Shown: in pieces, positions 1 through 7,923 of the stretch
How positions within the stretch are numbered: the stretch's first letter is position 1
How the letters are laid out: the number at the start of each line of letters is the position of its first letter
Assembly (NCBI RefSeq): GCF_039929605.1
Contig: NZ_JBDSQX010000083.1
Span: forward strand, 1 to 25,576
DNA from: Pelomonas sp039929605
GTDB taxonomy: Bacteria; Pseudomonadota; Gammaproteobacteria; Burkholderiales; Burkholderiaceae_C
Direction: 5' to 3'
Length of the DNA: 25,576 nucleotides
Position numbers and translations under genes: made by a program
The notes under the pieces: generated by a model
Seen by the model: the letters and a program-made list of their open reading frames with translations, nothing else
Database searches by the model: none
What the model was told of the DNA's origin: nothing

Positions 1-392
1 GACTGGTCGCCGCGCATGACGACCTCGTCGAAGCCGGTGCGGGCCAGCAACTGCATCATGTCGACCAGCACTTCGCCGCGCGCACGGATGGCGCCTTTGA
101 ACTGGTGGCGGATGCGCAGCAGGTGGGCCTGGCTGTAGGCGCGGCCGTCGGTCCACTTCGGGAACTCCAGCACGACGAGCGAGATGCGGTGCAGGTCGGC
201 TGCCAGCTCGGTGACGTCCGCGTCGTTCGGGAACTCGATGGCGACCTTCATGTCGGCCGGCCAGTGGCCCTTGACGGCATGCCATTGCTCCAGCGTCAGC
301 AGGCGGTTGGGCGCCGGATCGGGATCGGGCTTGGGGCCGTCTTCGCCGATGGCGTGCTTCCACGTGCAGGTGTTGGCGTTGATGAATTTCAT
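1..392 (-). CDS. DUF934 family protein, partial (3' end outside window)
   Basis: The reverse-strand reading begins MKFINANTCTWKHAI and continues through KVAIEFPNDADVTELAADLH and LVVLEFPKWTDGRAYSQAHL to MMQLLARTGFDEVVMRGDQ before leaving the window. This is the pattern of the DUF934 family, a small soluble protein encoded beside sulfite reductase in many proteobacteria, whose biochemical role is not established. The ATG at 392-390 overlaps the stop of the sulfite reductase gene (ATGA), so the two genes are almost certainly one operon with coupled translation. About 130 codons are visible. In related genomes the next genes are usually cysH, cysD and cysN; that is expectation, not seen here. Confidence 0.88.
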   Translation of the reverse strand, partial: MKFINANTCTWKHAIGEDGPKPDPDPAPNRLLTLEQWHAVKGHWPADMKVAIEFPNDADVTELAADLHRISLVVLEFPKWTDGRAYSQAHLLRIRHQFKGAIRARGEVLVDMMQLLARTGFDEVVMRGDQ

Positions 393-2110
393 GCCGGTGC
401 CTTTGCGGTCGAAACGCGCACGGCGTTGGCCGCGGTCTTGAACGGATCAAGCCCCAGGCGCTTCACCGCGTCGATGAAGTGCTCGCCCGATTGACGCTCG
501 CGCGTGAAGGTTTCGATGACGGCGTCGATGGCGTCGGCGATCTCGTCGGCCGCGAAGCTGGGGCCGATGACCTTGCCGGCCACGGTGCCGCCGGCGAGCT
601 GGGTGCCGTCGCCGCCGCCCAGCGTCAGTTGGTACCACTCGGTGCCATCCTTGTCGACGCCGAGGATGCCGATGTGGCCACTGTGGTGGTGGCCGCAGGA
701 GTTGATGCAGCCGCTGATGTGCAGGTCGATCTCGCCGAGGTCTTCGAGTTCGTCGAGGTCTTGGTAGCGCTCGGCGATCTCGGCGGCCAGCGGCAGCGAG
801 CGGGCATTGGCCAGCGCGCAGAAATCGCCGCCGGGGCAGGCGATCTGGTCGGTCAGCAGGCCGGCGTTGGGCGTGGCAAAGCCGGCGGCGCGGGCGGCCT
901 GGAAGAGCGCGGGCAGGTCGGCCTCGCGGACCCAGGGCAGCACGAGGTTCTGGCGGTGCGTGACGCGCAGCTCGCCGTGGCTGAACTGCTCGGCCAGCGC
1001 GGCGGCGGTGTCCATCACGTCGGCGCTGGTATCGCCGGGGGCGATGCCGATGCGCTTGAGGCTCAGCGTGACGGCGCGGTAGCCGCTCAGGCGGTGGCCG
1101 TGCACATTGCGCGAGAGCCAGCGTGCGAAGGCCGGGTCGCTGATGTCCAGTTGCACGGCCGGCTCGGCCTTCACGCCCAACGGGTCGACGAAGCAGGCGG
1201 CCACGCGGTCCAACTCGGCCTGCGGAATGATCTGCTCGCGGCCGGCGGGGTCGCCGTTCAGGATGCGCTGGAACTCCTCGTTGACCGCGTCGAAGAACTT
1301 CTGGCCTTCGGCCTTGACGAGGATCTTGATGCGCGCCTTGTAGAGGTTGTCGCGGCGGCCGGCGAGGTTGTAGACGCGCACGATGGCCTCGATGTAGACG
1401 AGGATCTGCTGCCACGGCACGAAGCTGTTGATCTCCACGCCGACAATGGGTGTGCGGCCCATGCCGCCGCCCACAAACACCTGGAAGCCGATCTCGCCGG
1501 CCTCGTTCTTCTTCAGCTGCAGGCCAATGTCATGCCAGCCGATGGCTGCGCGGTCTTCGGTAGCGCCGGTAATGGCGATCTTGAACTTGCGCGGCAGATG
1601 GGCGAACTCGGGGTGCAGCGTGCTCCATTGGCGCAGCACTTCGGCGTAGGGGCGGGCGTCGATGACTTCATCAGGCGCGATGCCGACGAAGGCGTCGCTG
1701 GTGATGTTGCGGATGCAGTTGCCGCTGGTCTGGATGCCGTGCATGTCGACCTCGGCCAGCAGCTCCATCACCGTGGCGCTGTCCACCAGCGGGATCCAGT
1801 TGTATTGCAGGTTCTGGCGCGTCGTGAAGTGGCCGTAGCCGCCCTGGCCGGCGAAGGGGCCGTCGGGCTGGCGGTCGTACTCGCGGGCGATCTTGGCGAG
1901 CTGGCGCAGTTGCCGCGACGACAGCTCGCCGTAGGGCACGGCCACACGCAGCATCGGCGCATGGCGCTGGATGTACCAGCCGTTCTGCAGGCGCAGCGCG
2001 CGGAACTCATCGTCGCCCAGCGTGCCCGCCAGGTTGCGTTCCAGCTGGTCGCGGAACTGGGCCGCGCGCTGGCGGACGAAACGGCGGTCGAAGTCGGTGT
2101 ATTGGTACAT
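389..2110 (-). CDS. cysI: nitrite/sulfite reductase (assimilatory, siroheme-Fe4S4)
   Basis: This 573-residue protein has the two-repeat layout of assimilatory sulfite/nitrite reductase hemoproteins, which reduce sulfite to sulfide with six electrons. The cluster-binding cysteines are visible as Cys425-PGGDF-Cys431 and Cys468-INS-Cys472, within the regions TDQIACPGGDFCALA and DLHISGCINSCGHHHSGH. Basic stretches of the siroheme-binding type occur near the N-terminus (FTTRQNLQYNW) and at PRKFKIAI. Length is normal for the single-chain form. The ATG at 2110 starts just before the conserved YTDFDRRFV stretch. The DUF934 gene overlaps its stop. The TSUP exporter gene lies 202 bp upstream on the same strand, separated by a palindromic element. 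Sulfite is more likely than nitrite as substrate because of the DUF934 and TSUP neighbours, which is inference. Confidence 0.92.
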   Translation of the reverse strand: MYQYTDFDRRFVRQRAAQFRDQLERNLAGTLGDDEFRALRLQNGWYIQRHAPMLRVAVPYGELSSRQLRQLAKIAREYDRQPDGPFAGQGGYGHFTTRQNLQYNWIPLVDSATVMELLAEVDMHGIQTSGNCIRNITSDAFVGIAPDEVIDARPYAEVLRQWSTLHPEFAHLPRKFKIAITGATEDRAAIGWHDIGLQLKKNEAGEIGFQVFVGGGMGRTPIVGVEINSFVPWQQILVYIEAIVRVYNLAGRRDNLYKARIKILVKAEGQKFFDAVNEEFQRILNGDPAGREQIIPQAELDRVAACFVDPLGVKAEPAVQLDISDPAFARWLSRNVHGHRLSGYRAVTLSLKRIGIAPGDTSADVMDTAAALAEQFSHGELRVTHRQNLVLPWVREADLPALFQAARAAGFATPNAGLLTDQIACPGGDFCALANARSLPLAAEIAERYQDLDELEDLGEIDLHISGCINSCGHHHSGHIGILGVDKDGTEWYQLTLGGGDGTQLAGGTVAGKVIGPSFAADEIADAIDAVIETFTRERQSGEHFIDAVKRLGLDPFKTAANAVRVSTAKAPA

Positions 2111-2155
2111 ATCAGTTATCCATTCCGCGTTCGCGGCACCCGCGACGCATGAAAG

Positions 2156-2310
2156 AAGTATTTCGGGCCGAGCGCCGGGCCGCTCCCAAGCCGGCCCGCT
2201 TGGGCGATGTGCTTGCGGCTCGACGCCGCAAGCATCGCCGTCCCCTCGGGGGACCGACTAGGCTTGCCCGCGTACAGCAGGGCAAGGCTGGGCGAGGGGC
2301 TCCCCTTCAT
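2156..2310. repeat. REP-like palindromic intergenic element
   Basis: The space between the TSUP and cysI genes is filled by a GC-rich sequence with nested inverted repeats. The clearest is a 9-bp perfect stem at 2211-2219 / 2225-2233 (GCTTGCGGC / GCCGCAAGC) with loop TCGAC. A CCCAAG / CTTGGG pair lies just before it (about 2187-2206), and a CCCCTCGGGG core lies near 2241-2250. It resembles dispersed palindromic elements I know from Burkholderiales intergenic regions. It could fold in the mRNA and modulate the transcript passing from the exporter to cysI. Membership in a repeat family cannot be tested from one window. Confidence 0.5.
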
Positions 2311-2312
2311 TT

Positions 2313-3083
2313 TCAGTGAATCACTTTCCAGCCGGCCGTGACGAGCGAGACGCAGAGCAGGCTGCGCACGACGCCGTCAGGCAGGCGGCGGGTCAATTGG
2401 GCGCCCAGCCAGATGCCGGGCAGGGAGCCGATGAGCAGGGGCACGAGCAGCGTCCAGTTCACGTTGCCGAGGCTGGCGTGGCCGATGCCGGCCACGATTG
2501 TCAGCGGCACGGCGTGGGCGATGTCGGTGCCGACGATGTCGCGCGCCTTCATGTGGGGGTAGATGAGCAGGATCAGCGTCGCGCCGATGGCACCAGCGCC
2601 GATGGAAGACAGCGACACCAGCACGCCAAGGATGAGGCCGCTCAGCACGGTCAACGCCGGCTTGCGGTGCTCGGGAATCCAGCGCTCCAGCCGCAGGCCC
2701 AGCGCCTGCCAACTCTTCTTGAAGGCGACGACGACGGCCGTCAGCAGCAGCGCGATGCCCAGCGAGAAGGTCAGCGCCGAGGCCCAGCCCTTGGTGACGC
2801 CGGTCTGGTGCATCAGCGCGATGGTGGCGATGGAGGCCGGGATGGAGCCGGCCAGCAGGCGGCGCACGATAGGCCAGTTCACATGGCCGTGGCGGGCGTG
2901 GGCGATGGAGCCGCTCATCTTGGTCAGGCCGGCAAACCAGAGGTCGGTGCCGATGGCCACGGCCGGGTTCAGCTTGAAGACGGAAAGCAGCAGCGGCGTC
3001 ATCAGCGAGCCGCCGCCCACGCCGGTGATGCCGACGATGATGCCGACCCCCAGCCCACTCGCAATCGCAATCCAGTCCAGCAC
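2313..3083 (-). CDS. TSUP family (TauE/SafE) membrane permease, probable sulfite exporter
   Basis: This 256-residue, highly hydrophobic protein has the TauE/SafE signature near the N-terminus (GVGIIVGITGVGGGSLMTPLL) and the second half-repeat signature (GVLVSLSSIGAGAIGATLI), followed by GTDIAHAVPLT. About eight membrane segments are expected. The family moves sulfite, sulfoacetate or other organosulfonates across the inner membrane. The position just upstream of sulfite reductase on the same strand fits sulfite handling. The start is a GTG at 3083, with GGAG about ten bases before it. Exact substrate and direction cannot be read from the sequence. Confidence 0.88.
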   Translation of the reverse strand: MLDWIAIASGLGVGIIVGITGVGGGSLMTPLLLSVFKLNPAVAIGTDLWFAGLTKMSGSIAHARHGHVNWPIVRRLLAGSIPASIATIALMHQTGVTKGWASALTFSLGIALLLTAVVVAFKKSWQALGLRLERWIPEHRKPALTVLSGLILGVLVSLSSIGAGAIGATLILLIYPHMKARDIVGTDIAHAVPLTIVAGIGHASLGNVNWTLLVPLLIGSLPGIWLGAQLTRRLPDGVVRSLLCVSLVTAGWKVIH

Positions 3084-3164
3084 CCAAACACTCCAGCGGC
3101 GACGTGCAAGTCACCTGAGGGCGCGACTCTAGGGAATGTTGCAGTGCCGCAGAACTACTTAATT

Positions 3165-3184
3165 CTTGGGCCCATATGCCCAAG
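3165..3184. promoter_or_regulatory. 7-bp inverted repeat upstream of TSUP gene
   Basis: CTTGGGC at 3165-3171 and GCCCAAG at 3178-3184 form a perfect inverted repeat with a 6-bp AT-containing spacer. It lies between the end of ybiB and the start of the exporter gene, both on the minus strand. There is no T-run after it on the minus strand, so it is not a convincing intrinsic terminator. An operator or mRNA hairpin is possible. The flanking bases are the most A/T-rich of this intergenic space, which fits a promoter region. Confidence 0.35.
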
Positions 3185-3198
3185 CTGAATAAGCAACC

Positions 3199-4122
3199 TC
3201 AGTTTGTGGCGAGGAGCTTCAGCACGGCGACCTGTTCGGCGATGCGCGGCGGCACCGCTTCGGTGCCGTCCAGCATGGCGCGGACCAGCCTTGCGTTGTC
3301 CTGCGGCTCGCAGGCGGGGGACAGCGGCCAGTCCAGGTCGGTCGTGTCGGCCTGGTGCAACGGTGCGGTGGCGCCGTCCTGGAAGCCGATCAGGTGGGCC
3401 TTGCGGCGCAGGTGGGCGTAGGCCTCGCCCTCGCTGGCGCGCATCAGCAGCGCCCGCCCGCCGCCTCCCGTCAGCGCAGGCAGGGCCTCGGACATGCTGT
3501 CCAGGTATTCCGGGTGCGTCACGGCGATGACGCGCACGCCGCGGCCGGCGGGGAAGGGGTCCAGCAGCTTGGCCAGGCTGTGCGAGCTGTTGCGCAGGCC
3601 CAGGCGCGGGCGCAAGGCCATCAGGTTGTTCAAGCCAGGGTTCAGCATTTGCAAAGGCAGAACGGCCAGGCGGTCGTTTGCCAGGCGGTCTTCGGCCTCG
3701 GTCAGCGTCGCGCTGGCGGACAGGCCCAGCACGTCCAGTAGCTCGAAGGGGCTGTGGCGGGCGTCGAAGTCGTGTCGGCCGAAGATCAGCACCGGCACGC
3801 CCTCGCGTGCCAGCAACTGCGCCACCAGCGGCATCAGGTTGGCCTGCTTGCGCGCGCCGTTGAAGCTGGGCAGCAGCACGGTGCGCGGGCCGTCGGGGGC
3901 GTTGAGCGAGGCCGTGCGCGCCTGCATGGCTGCCAGGAAGCCGGCCACCTCGTCGGCGCTCTCGCCCTTGATGCGCATGGCGATGAGCAGGGCGCCCAGC
4001 TCCATGTCAGGCACGGTGCCGTCCAGCATCTCGCCGAACAGTTCTTCGGCCTGCGGGCGGCTCAGGTCACGGGCACCGCGGGCGCCGCGGCCCACTTCCT
4101 TGATCAACGGGGCGTAGTTCAT
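3199..4122 (-). CDS. ybiB: DNA-binding protein YbiB (TrpD2 / anthranilate phosphoribosyltransferase-like)
   Basis: The 307-residue product starts MNYAPLIKEVGRGARGARDLS and has the glycosyltransferase family 3 helical N-terminal domain (EELFGEMLDGTVPDMELGALLIAMRIKGES), followed by the larger domain with LLPSFNGARKQANLMPLVA and GLRNSSHSLAKLLDPF. In YbiB/TrpD2 proteins this fold is not an anthranilate enzyme but binds nucleic acid; E. coli YbiB is known as an LexA-controlled DNA-binding protein. The ATG at 4122 was preferred to an upstream in-frame start because the extra 38 residues are Arg/Pro-rich and unlike the family. It is a monocistronic-looking gene, with an OMP gene 61 bp upstream on the same strand. 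Confidence 0.85.
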   Translation of the reverse strand: MNYAPLIKEVGRGARGARDLSRPQAEELFGEMLDGTVPDMELGALLIAMRIKGESADEVAGFLAAMQARTASLNAPDGPRTVLLPSFNGARKQANLMPLVAQLLAREGVPVLIFGRHDFDARHSPFELLDVLGLSASATLTEAEDRLANDRLAVLPLQMLNPGLNNLMALRPRLGLRNSSHSLAKLLDPFPAGRGVRVIAVTHPEYLDSMSEALPALTGGGGRALLMRASEGEAYAHLRRKAHLIGFQDGATAPLHQADTTDLDWPLSPACEPQDNARLVRAMLDGTEAVPPRIAEQVAVLKLLATN

Positions 4123-4183
4123 GCCCGCGAGTGTAGGAACGACAAGGGCCGCACGCGGCGGCCCCAGGTCAGCGCGGGGCCGA

Positions 4184-4747
4184 TCAGAACGCGAATGTCG
4201 CGCCCAGCGAGAACATGCGCAGGGTGCCCTTTTCACCGGCGAACTGGGCTTCGGTCGCGTCGGCGCCGAACTCCAGCTTGACCGTCTTGCTGATGGCGTA
4301 GGTGATGCCGGCGCCCACGTAGGTCTTGGCCTTGCTTTCGTTCTCGGCGGCGCTCAGCGAGCCGGAGACGGCGCTGACCTTGGTCTTCACCTGGGCCAGG
4401 CCGAGGCGGAAGTTGAAGCCCCAGTCGGCGCCCAGCGGCATCGCAAAGGCACCGCCCAGCACGAAGGCAGTGGGCTTGACCGTGATGCCCAGCGCGCCAT
4501 CGGTCGCGCGGAACTTGCCGAAGCTGAGGTAGCCGAGTTCCAGGCTCAGGCCGTTGCCGAACTGGTAGCCGCCCACCAGCTTCAGGCCGGTGTCGCTGGC
4601 GTCGCACGAGGTGGTGCCGCTGCAGTCAAGGTTCAACTTGGTGGCGCCGCCCGCGACGGTGATGTAGACCGGCTCGGTGGCCTGGGCTTGAGCGTGGGCG
4701 GATGCCGCGCCGATCAGCGCGGCCAGGACGATTGCTTGCTTTTTCAT
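4184..4747 (-). CDS. outer-membrane beta-barrel protein, porin/OmpA-like small barrel
   Basis: The 187-residue precursor begins MKKQAIVLAALIGAASAHAQA, a clear Sec signal peptide with probable cleavage after AHA or AQA. Alternating hydrophobic strands typical of an eight-stranded barrel follow (GLKLVGGYQFGNGLSLELGY, TAFVLGGAFAMPLGADWGF, KTYVGAGITYAI). It ends with TFAF; a C-terminal aromatic residue is the standard BAM recognition end of outer-membrane proteins. Cys44/Cys49-type residues (LDCSGTTSCD) may form a loop disulfide. GAGGGAG lies about 11 bases before the ATG at 4747, a good ribosome-binding site, which decides the start. No specific ligand can be inferred. Confidence 0.8.
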   Translation of the reverse strand: MKKQAIVLAALIGAASAHAQAQATEPVYITVAGGATKLNLDCSGTTSCDASDTGLKLVGGYQFGNGLSLELGYLSFGKFRATDGALGITVKPTAFVLGGAFAMPLGADWGFNFRLGLAQVKTKVSAVSGSLSAAENESKAKTYVGAGITYAISKTVKLEFGADATEAQFAGEKGTLRMFSLGATFAF

Positions 4748-4994
4748 TTTGAGAACTCCCTCTTGTCTTCTCGTCGACGGGCCAACCGAGTGCCAGGCCC
4801 GTGTGCCTCTCGGCGGGGCGCATGCTAATGAGGCCGCGTGGCAGTTCAGGCGCTGCCTGTCGCAGGTGCGCGACAAATCGGGGATTCGGTCACCGTGACG
4901 ATTCACCTTCGTCGAACTCACGCAGGCTGTCGGTTTCCTGATGCATAGCCGCCAGTTCACACTGACCCGCACAGACAACGCTGATACTGGTTTC

Positions 4995-7910
4995 ATGCCT
5001 CATCTCAAGCCCAAGACGCTGTACGTCACCCTCAGCGCTTTGATGATCGGCCTGGTGGCGCTGGTCTATGGCGTGCTGCTGCTGCACGAGCGTTCGCGCA
5101 GCGATGCGCTGATGCTGCAGCAGGCCAGCGCGGCGGCCAAGCGCATCGGGCGGGAAGCGGCCGCCACCGTGGAAACGGAGCTGCGGCCGGCGCGGGTCAG
5201 CGTGTCCTTGCTGGCCTCGGGCGCGCTGGGCAGCGCCACCACCGAAGCCCAGCGGCTGGCGGCCGTGCCCCAGCTGGTGGCGGCGCTGCGTGGCAATGCC
5301 TCGGTGTCGGCCGTCTATGCCGGTACGGCGAGCGGCTCCTTCGTGCTGCTGCGCCGCCTGGATGACGCCGCCGCGCGCAGCCGCATGGGTGCGCCGGCCG
5401 ACGCGGCCTACGGGCTGCAGAGCGTGGACCGTGACGCCGGAGAGGCGCGCGGCAGCTACCGCTTCCTGGATGCCGGGCTGCGCGAGATGCAGCACCTGGT
5501 GCGGCCCGACTATGTCTTCGACCCCCGCACGCGGCCCTGGTACGAGCTGGCCCGGCGCGCCGGCGATGGCCGGGCCGTGCAGTCCGAGCCCTATCTCTTC
5601 TTCACGACCGGCGAGCCCGGTGTGACGCTGGCCGAAGCGCGCGGTGCGGTGGTCATCGGCGCGGACGTCAGCCTGCGGGCCTTGAGCGACATGCTGACGA
5701 AGCCGCAGATCAGCCGCTCGGCCGAGCTGCTGATCGCCACCGCCGGCGGCGAGCTGCTGGCCGAGGCCCACCGCGATCGCTCGGCACAGGCCACCGGCGG
5801 CAAGAACCTGCGCCAGGTCGGCGAGGCCGCCACGCCGCTGATGCGTGCGCTGTGGGCGCGGCGCGATGCCAGCGGCGGGCTGGCGCCGGTGCAGACCATA
5901 GCCGGCCGCGAATGGGTGGCCCATGCGCTGCCGCTGGCCGGCGCCTCGCAGACGCTGCTGATGGCCGCCCCGCGCGACGAGCTGCAGGCCTTCCAGATTG
6001 AGAGCCGGCGTCACGGCCTCTACATCTCGCTGGGCCTGATGCTGCTGCTGCTGCCGCTGGTACATCTGCTGGCCGACCGCGTCTCCAGGCCGCTGCGCGA
6101 GCTGGCCCGCCAGGCCGAGGCCATACGCCATTTCGAGTTCGACGGCCCCGACCCCAAGCGCAGCCTGATCCGCGAGGTTGACCGCCTGGCCGTGGCAATG
6201 ACGGCCATGAAGCATTCGCTGCGCCGCTTTCTCGACATCAGCGCCGCCCTCAGCGCCGAGCGCGATTTCGACACCCTGATGGACCGCATCCTGAGCGAGA
6301 CCATCGCCGTGGCCGAGGCCAACGGCGGTGCCGTGCATCTGCTGTCCGGCGACGGCGGCCAGCTGCAGCCGGCGGCCTCGCGGCTGCATGGCGAGACAGC
6401 CCAACGTGCCGGCCTGACCTGGGACGTCAACGCGACCGACAGCATGAGCGCGCCGGTGCAAGCCCTGCGTGCCGATGGGCCGGTCGAGGTGGACCTGAGC
6501 TGGGACAACCCGGGTCATCTCAAGGCTTACGAGCCGCTGTTTGCACGGCTGAGCGCGTCGCGGCTGCGGCTGCTCGCCATGCCGCTGAAGAACCGCCAGG
6601 ACGAGACCATCGGCACGTTGACGCTCAGCTTTGCGATGCCCGCTCAGGGCCCGGCCGAGCCGCTGGCCGAAGCCCGCGTGGCCTTCGTGCGCGCGCTGTC
6701 GGGCACGGCGGCCCTGGCCATCGACAACCAGCTGCTGCTGCGTGCGCGCAAGGAGCTGCTGGAGAGCTTCATCCAGCTTGTCGCGGGTGCCATCGACGCC
6801 AAGAGCCCCTACACCGGCGGCCACTGCCAGCGCGTGCCGGCGCTGAGCAAGATGCTGGCCCAGGCCGCCTGCGACGCGACCGAGGGGCCGTATGCCGGCT
6901 TCACGATGAGCGCCGACGAGTGGGAGGCCCTGCACATCGCCGCCTGGCTGCACGACTGCGGCAAGGTCACGACGCCGGAATACGTCGTCGACAAGGCCAC
7001 CAAGCTGGAGACGATCTACAACCGCGTTCACGAGATCCGCACGCGCTTCGAGGTGCTCAAGCGCGACGCGTTGATCGAGCGGCTGGAGGCCCGGCTCGGC
7101 GCCGACGACACGGCCCAGGCGCGCGCTGAGGCGGCCCCAGCCCAGGCCGCGCTGGACGCCGACTTCGCCTTCGTGGCGGCCTGCAACCTGGGCGGCGAGT
7201 ACCTCGGCCCCGAGCGGCTCGCCAGGCTGCGCGAGATCGGCGCGCGGCGCTGGTCGCGCACGCTGGACGACAGCCTGGGCCTGTCGGCCGACGAGGCCCG
7301 GCGCCTGCCGCGCCCCAGGCCGCCGCTGCCCGCGCCCGAGGCCTTGCTGGCCGACCGGCCCGAGCATGTGCTGGCGCGCCCGCCGGCCGAGATGCTGGCC
7401 GAGGGCAACCGCTGGGGCTTCCGCATGAGCCAGCCCGAGCACCTCTACCACCGTGGCGAGCTGCACAACCTGGCCGTGTCGCGCGGCACGCTGACGGACG
7501 AGGAGCGCAGCAAGATCAACGACCACATCGTGCAGACCCTGAAGATGCTGCACGAGCTGCCCTTCCCCAGGCATCTGCGCGCGGTGCCCGAGATAGCCGG
7601 CGGGCATCACGAGCGCATGGACGGCAAGGGCTATCCGCGCGGCCTCACGCGTGAGCAGATGAGCCCGCAGGCCCGCATGATGGCCATCGCCGACGTCTTC
7701 GAGGCGCTGACGGCGGACGACCGGCCCTACAAGCCCGGCAAGCCGCTCTCCGAGGCGCTGGCCATCCTGGCCCGCATGGTGCGCGAGCAGCACCTGGACG
7801 CCGAGCTTTTCGAGCTGTTCCTGCGCTCGGGTGCGTGCATGGCCTATGCGCGGCGCTTCATGCCGGCCGAGCTGGTCGACGTGGCGGACGTGACGGTCTA
7901 CCTGTCCTGA
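4995..7910 (+). CDS. membrane-bound sensor HD-GYP cyclic-di-GMP phosphodiesterase (Cache - HAMP-like - GAF - HD-GYP)
   Basis: Numbering from the ATG at 4995 gives 971 residues. A first membrane helix (about 8-32) precedes a periplasmic Cache-type sensor (about 33-335, with RTRPWYELA typical of dCache). A second membrane helix (about 340-361) and a HAMP-like stretch (DRVSRPLRELARQAEAIRHF) come next, then a GAF domain (about 420-580) and a C-terminal HD-GYP domain. Catalytic motifs are intact: His653-Asp654 in LHDCGK and HHERMDGKGYP at 871-881, followed by MAIADVFEALTADDRPY. About 200 residues separate the HD and GYP motifs, as in a known long subfamily. The protein should degrade cyclic-di-GMP in response to an extracytoplasmic signal. 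An in-frame ATG at 4941 is an alternative start; neither has a clear ribosome-binding site. Confidence 0.9.
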   Translation: MPHLKPKTLYVTLSALMIGLVALVYGVLLLHERSRSDALMLQQASAAAKRIGREAAATVETELRPARVSVSLLASGALGSATTEAQRLAAVPQLVAALRGNASVSAVYAGTASGSFVLLRRLDDAAARSRMGAPADAAYGLQSVDRDAGEARGSYRFLDAGLREMQHLVRPDYVFDPRTRPWYELARRAGDGRAVQSEPYLFFTTGEPGVTLAEARGAVVIGADVSLRALSDMLTKPQISRSAELLIATAGGELLAEAHRDRSAQATGGKNLRQVGEAATPLMRALWARRDASGGLAPVQTIAGREWVAHALPLAGASQTLLMAAPRDELQAFQIESRRHGLYISLGLMLLLLPLVHLLADRVSRPLRELARQAEAIRHFEFDGPDPKRSLIREVDRLAVAMTAMKHSLRRFLDISAALSAERDFDTLMDRILSETIAVAEANGGAVHLLSGDGGQLQPAASRLHGETAQRAGLTWDVNATDSMSAPVQALRADGPVEVDLSWDNPGHLKAYEPLFARLSASRLRLLAMPLKNRQDETIGTLTLSFAMPAQGPAEPLAEARVAFVRALSGTAALAIDNQLLLRARKELLESFIQLVAGAIDAKSPYTGGHCQRVPALSKMLAQAACDATEGPYAGFTMSADEWEALHIAAWLHDCGKVTTPEYVVDKATKLETIYNRVHEIRTRFEVLKRDALIERLEARLGADDTAQARAEAAPAQAALDADFAFVAACNLGGEYLGPERLARLREIGARRWSRTLDDSLGLSADEARRLPRPRPPLPAPEALLADRPEHVLARPPAEMLAEGNRWGFRMSQPEHLYHRGELHNLAVSRGTLTDEERSKINDHIVQTLKMLHELPFPRHLRAVPEIAGGHHERMDGKGYPRGLTREQMSPQARMMAIADVFEALTADDRPYKPGKPLSEALAILARMVREQHLDAELFELFLRSGACMAYARRFMPAELVDVADVTVYLS

Positions 7911-7923
7911 TCAACTGCCGTCG

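Noticed and set aside
479..2152. Long open frame on the plus strand opposite cysI
   Set aside because: It is the antisense shadow of a high-GC gene: Ala/Val/Gly/Asp-rich composition, no recognisable motif, and complete overlap with a clearly identified protein.
6650..7560. About 200 residues between the HD and GYP motifs as a novel inserted domain
   Set aside because: The pattern (VVDKATKLETIYNRVHE, then GGEYLGPERL, then RGTLTDEERSKINDHI) matches a widespread long HD-GYP subfamily I recall, so it is not new.
4890..7793. Very long minus-strand frame opposite the HD-GYP gene
   Set aside because: His/Arg/Gln/Gly-rich low-complexity translation with no domain. The plus strand has an unambiguous multidomain enzyme.
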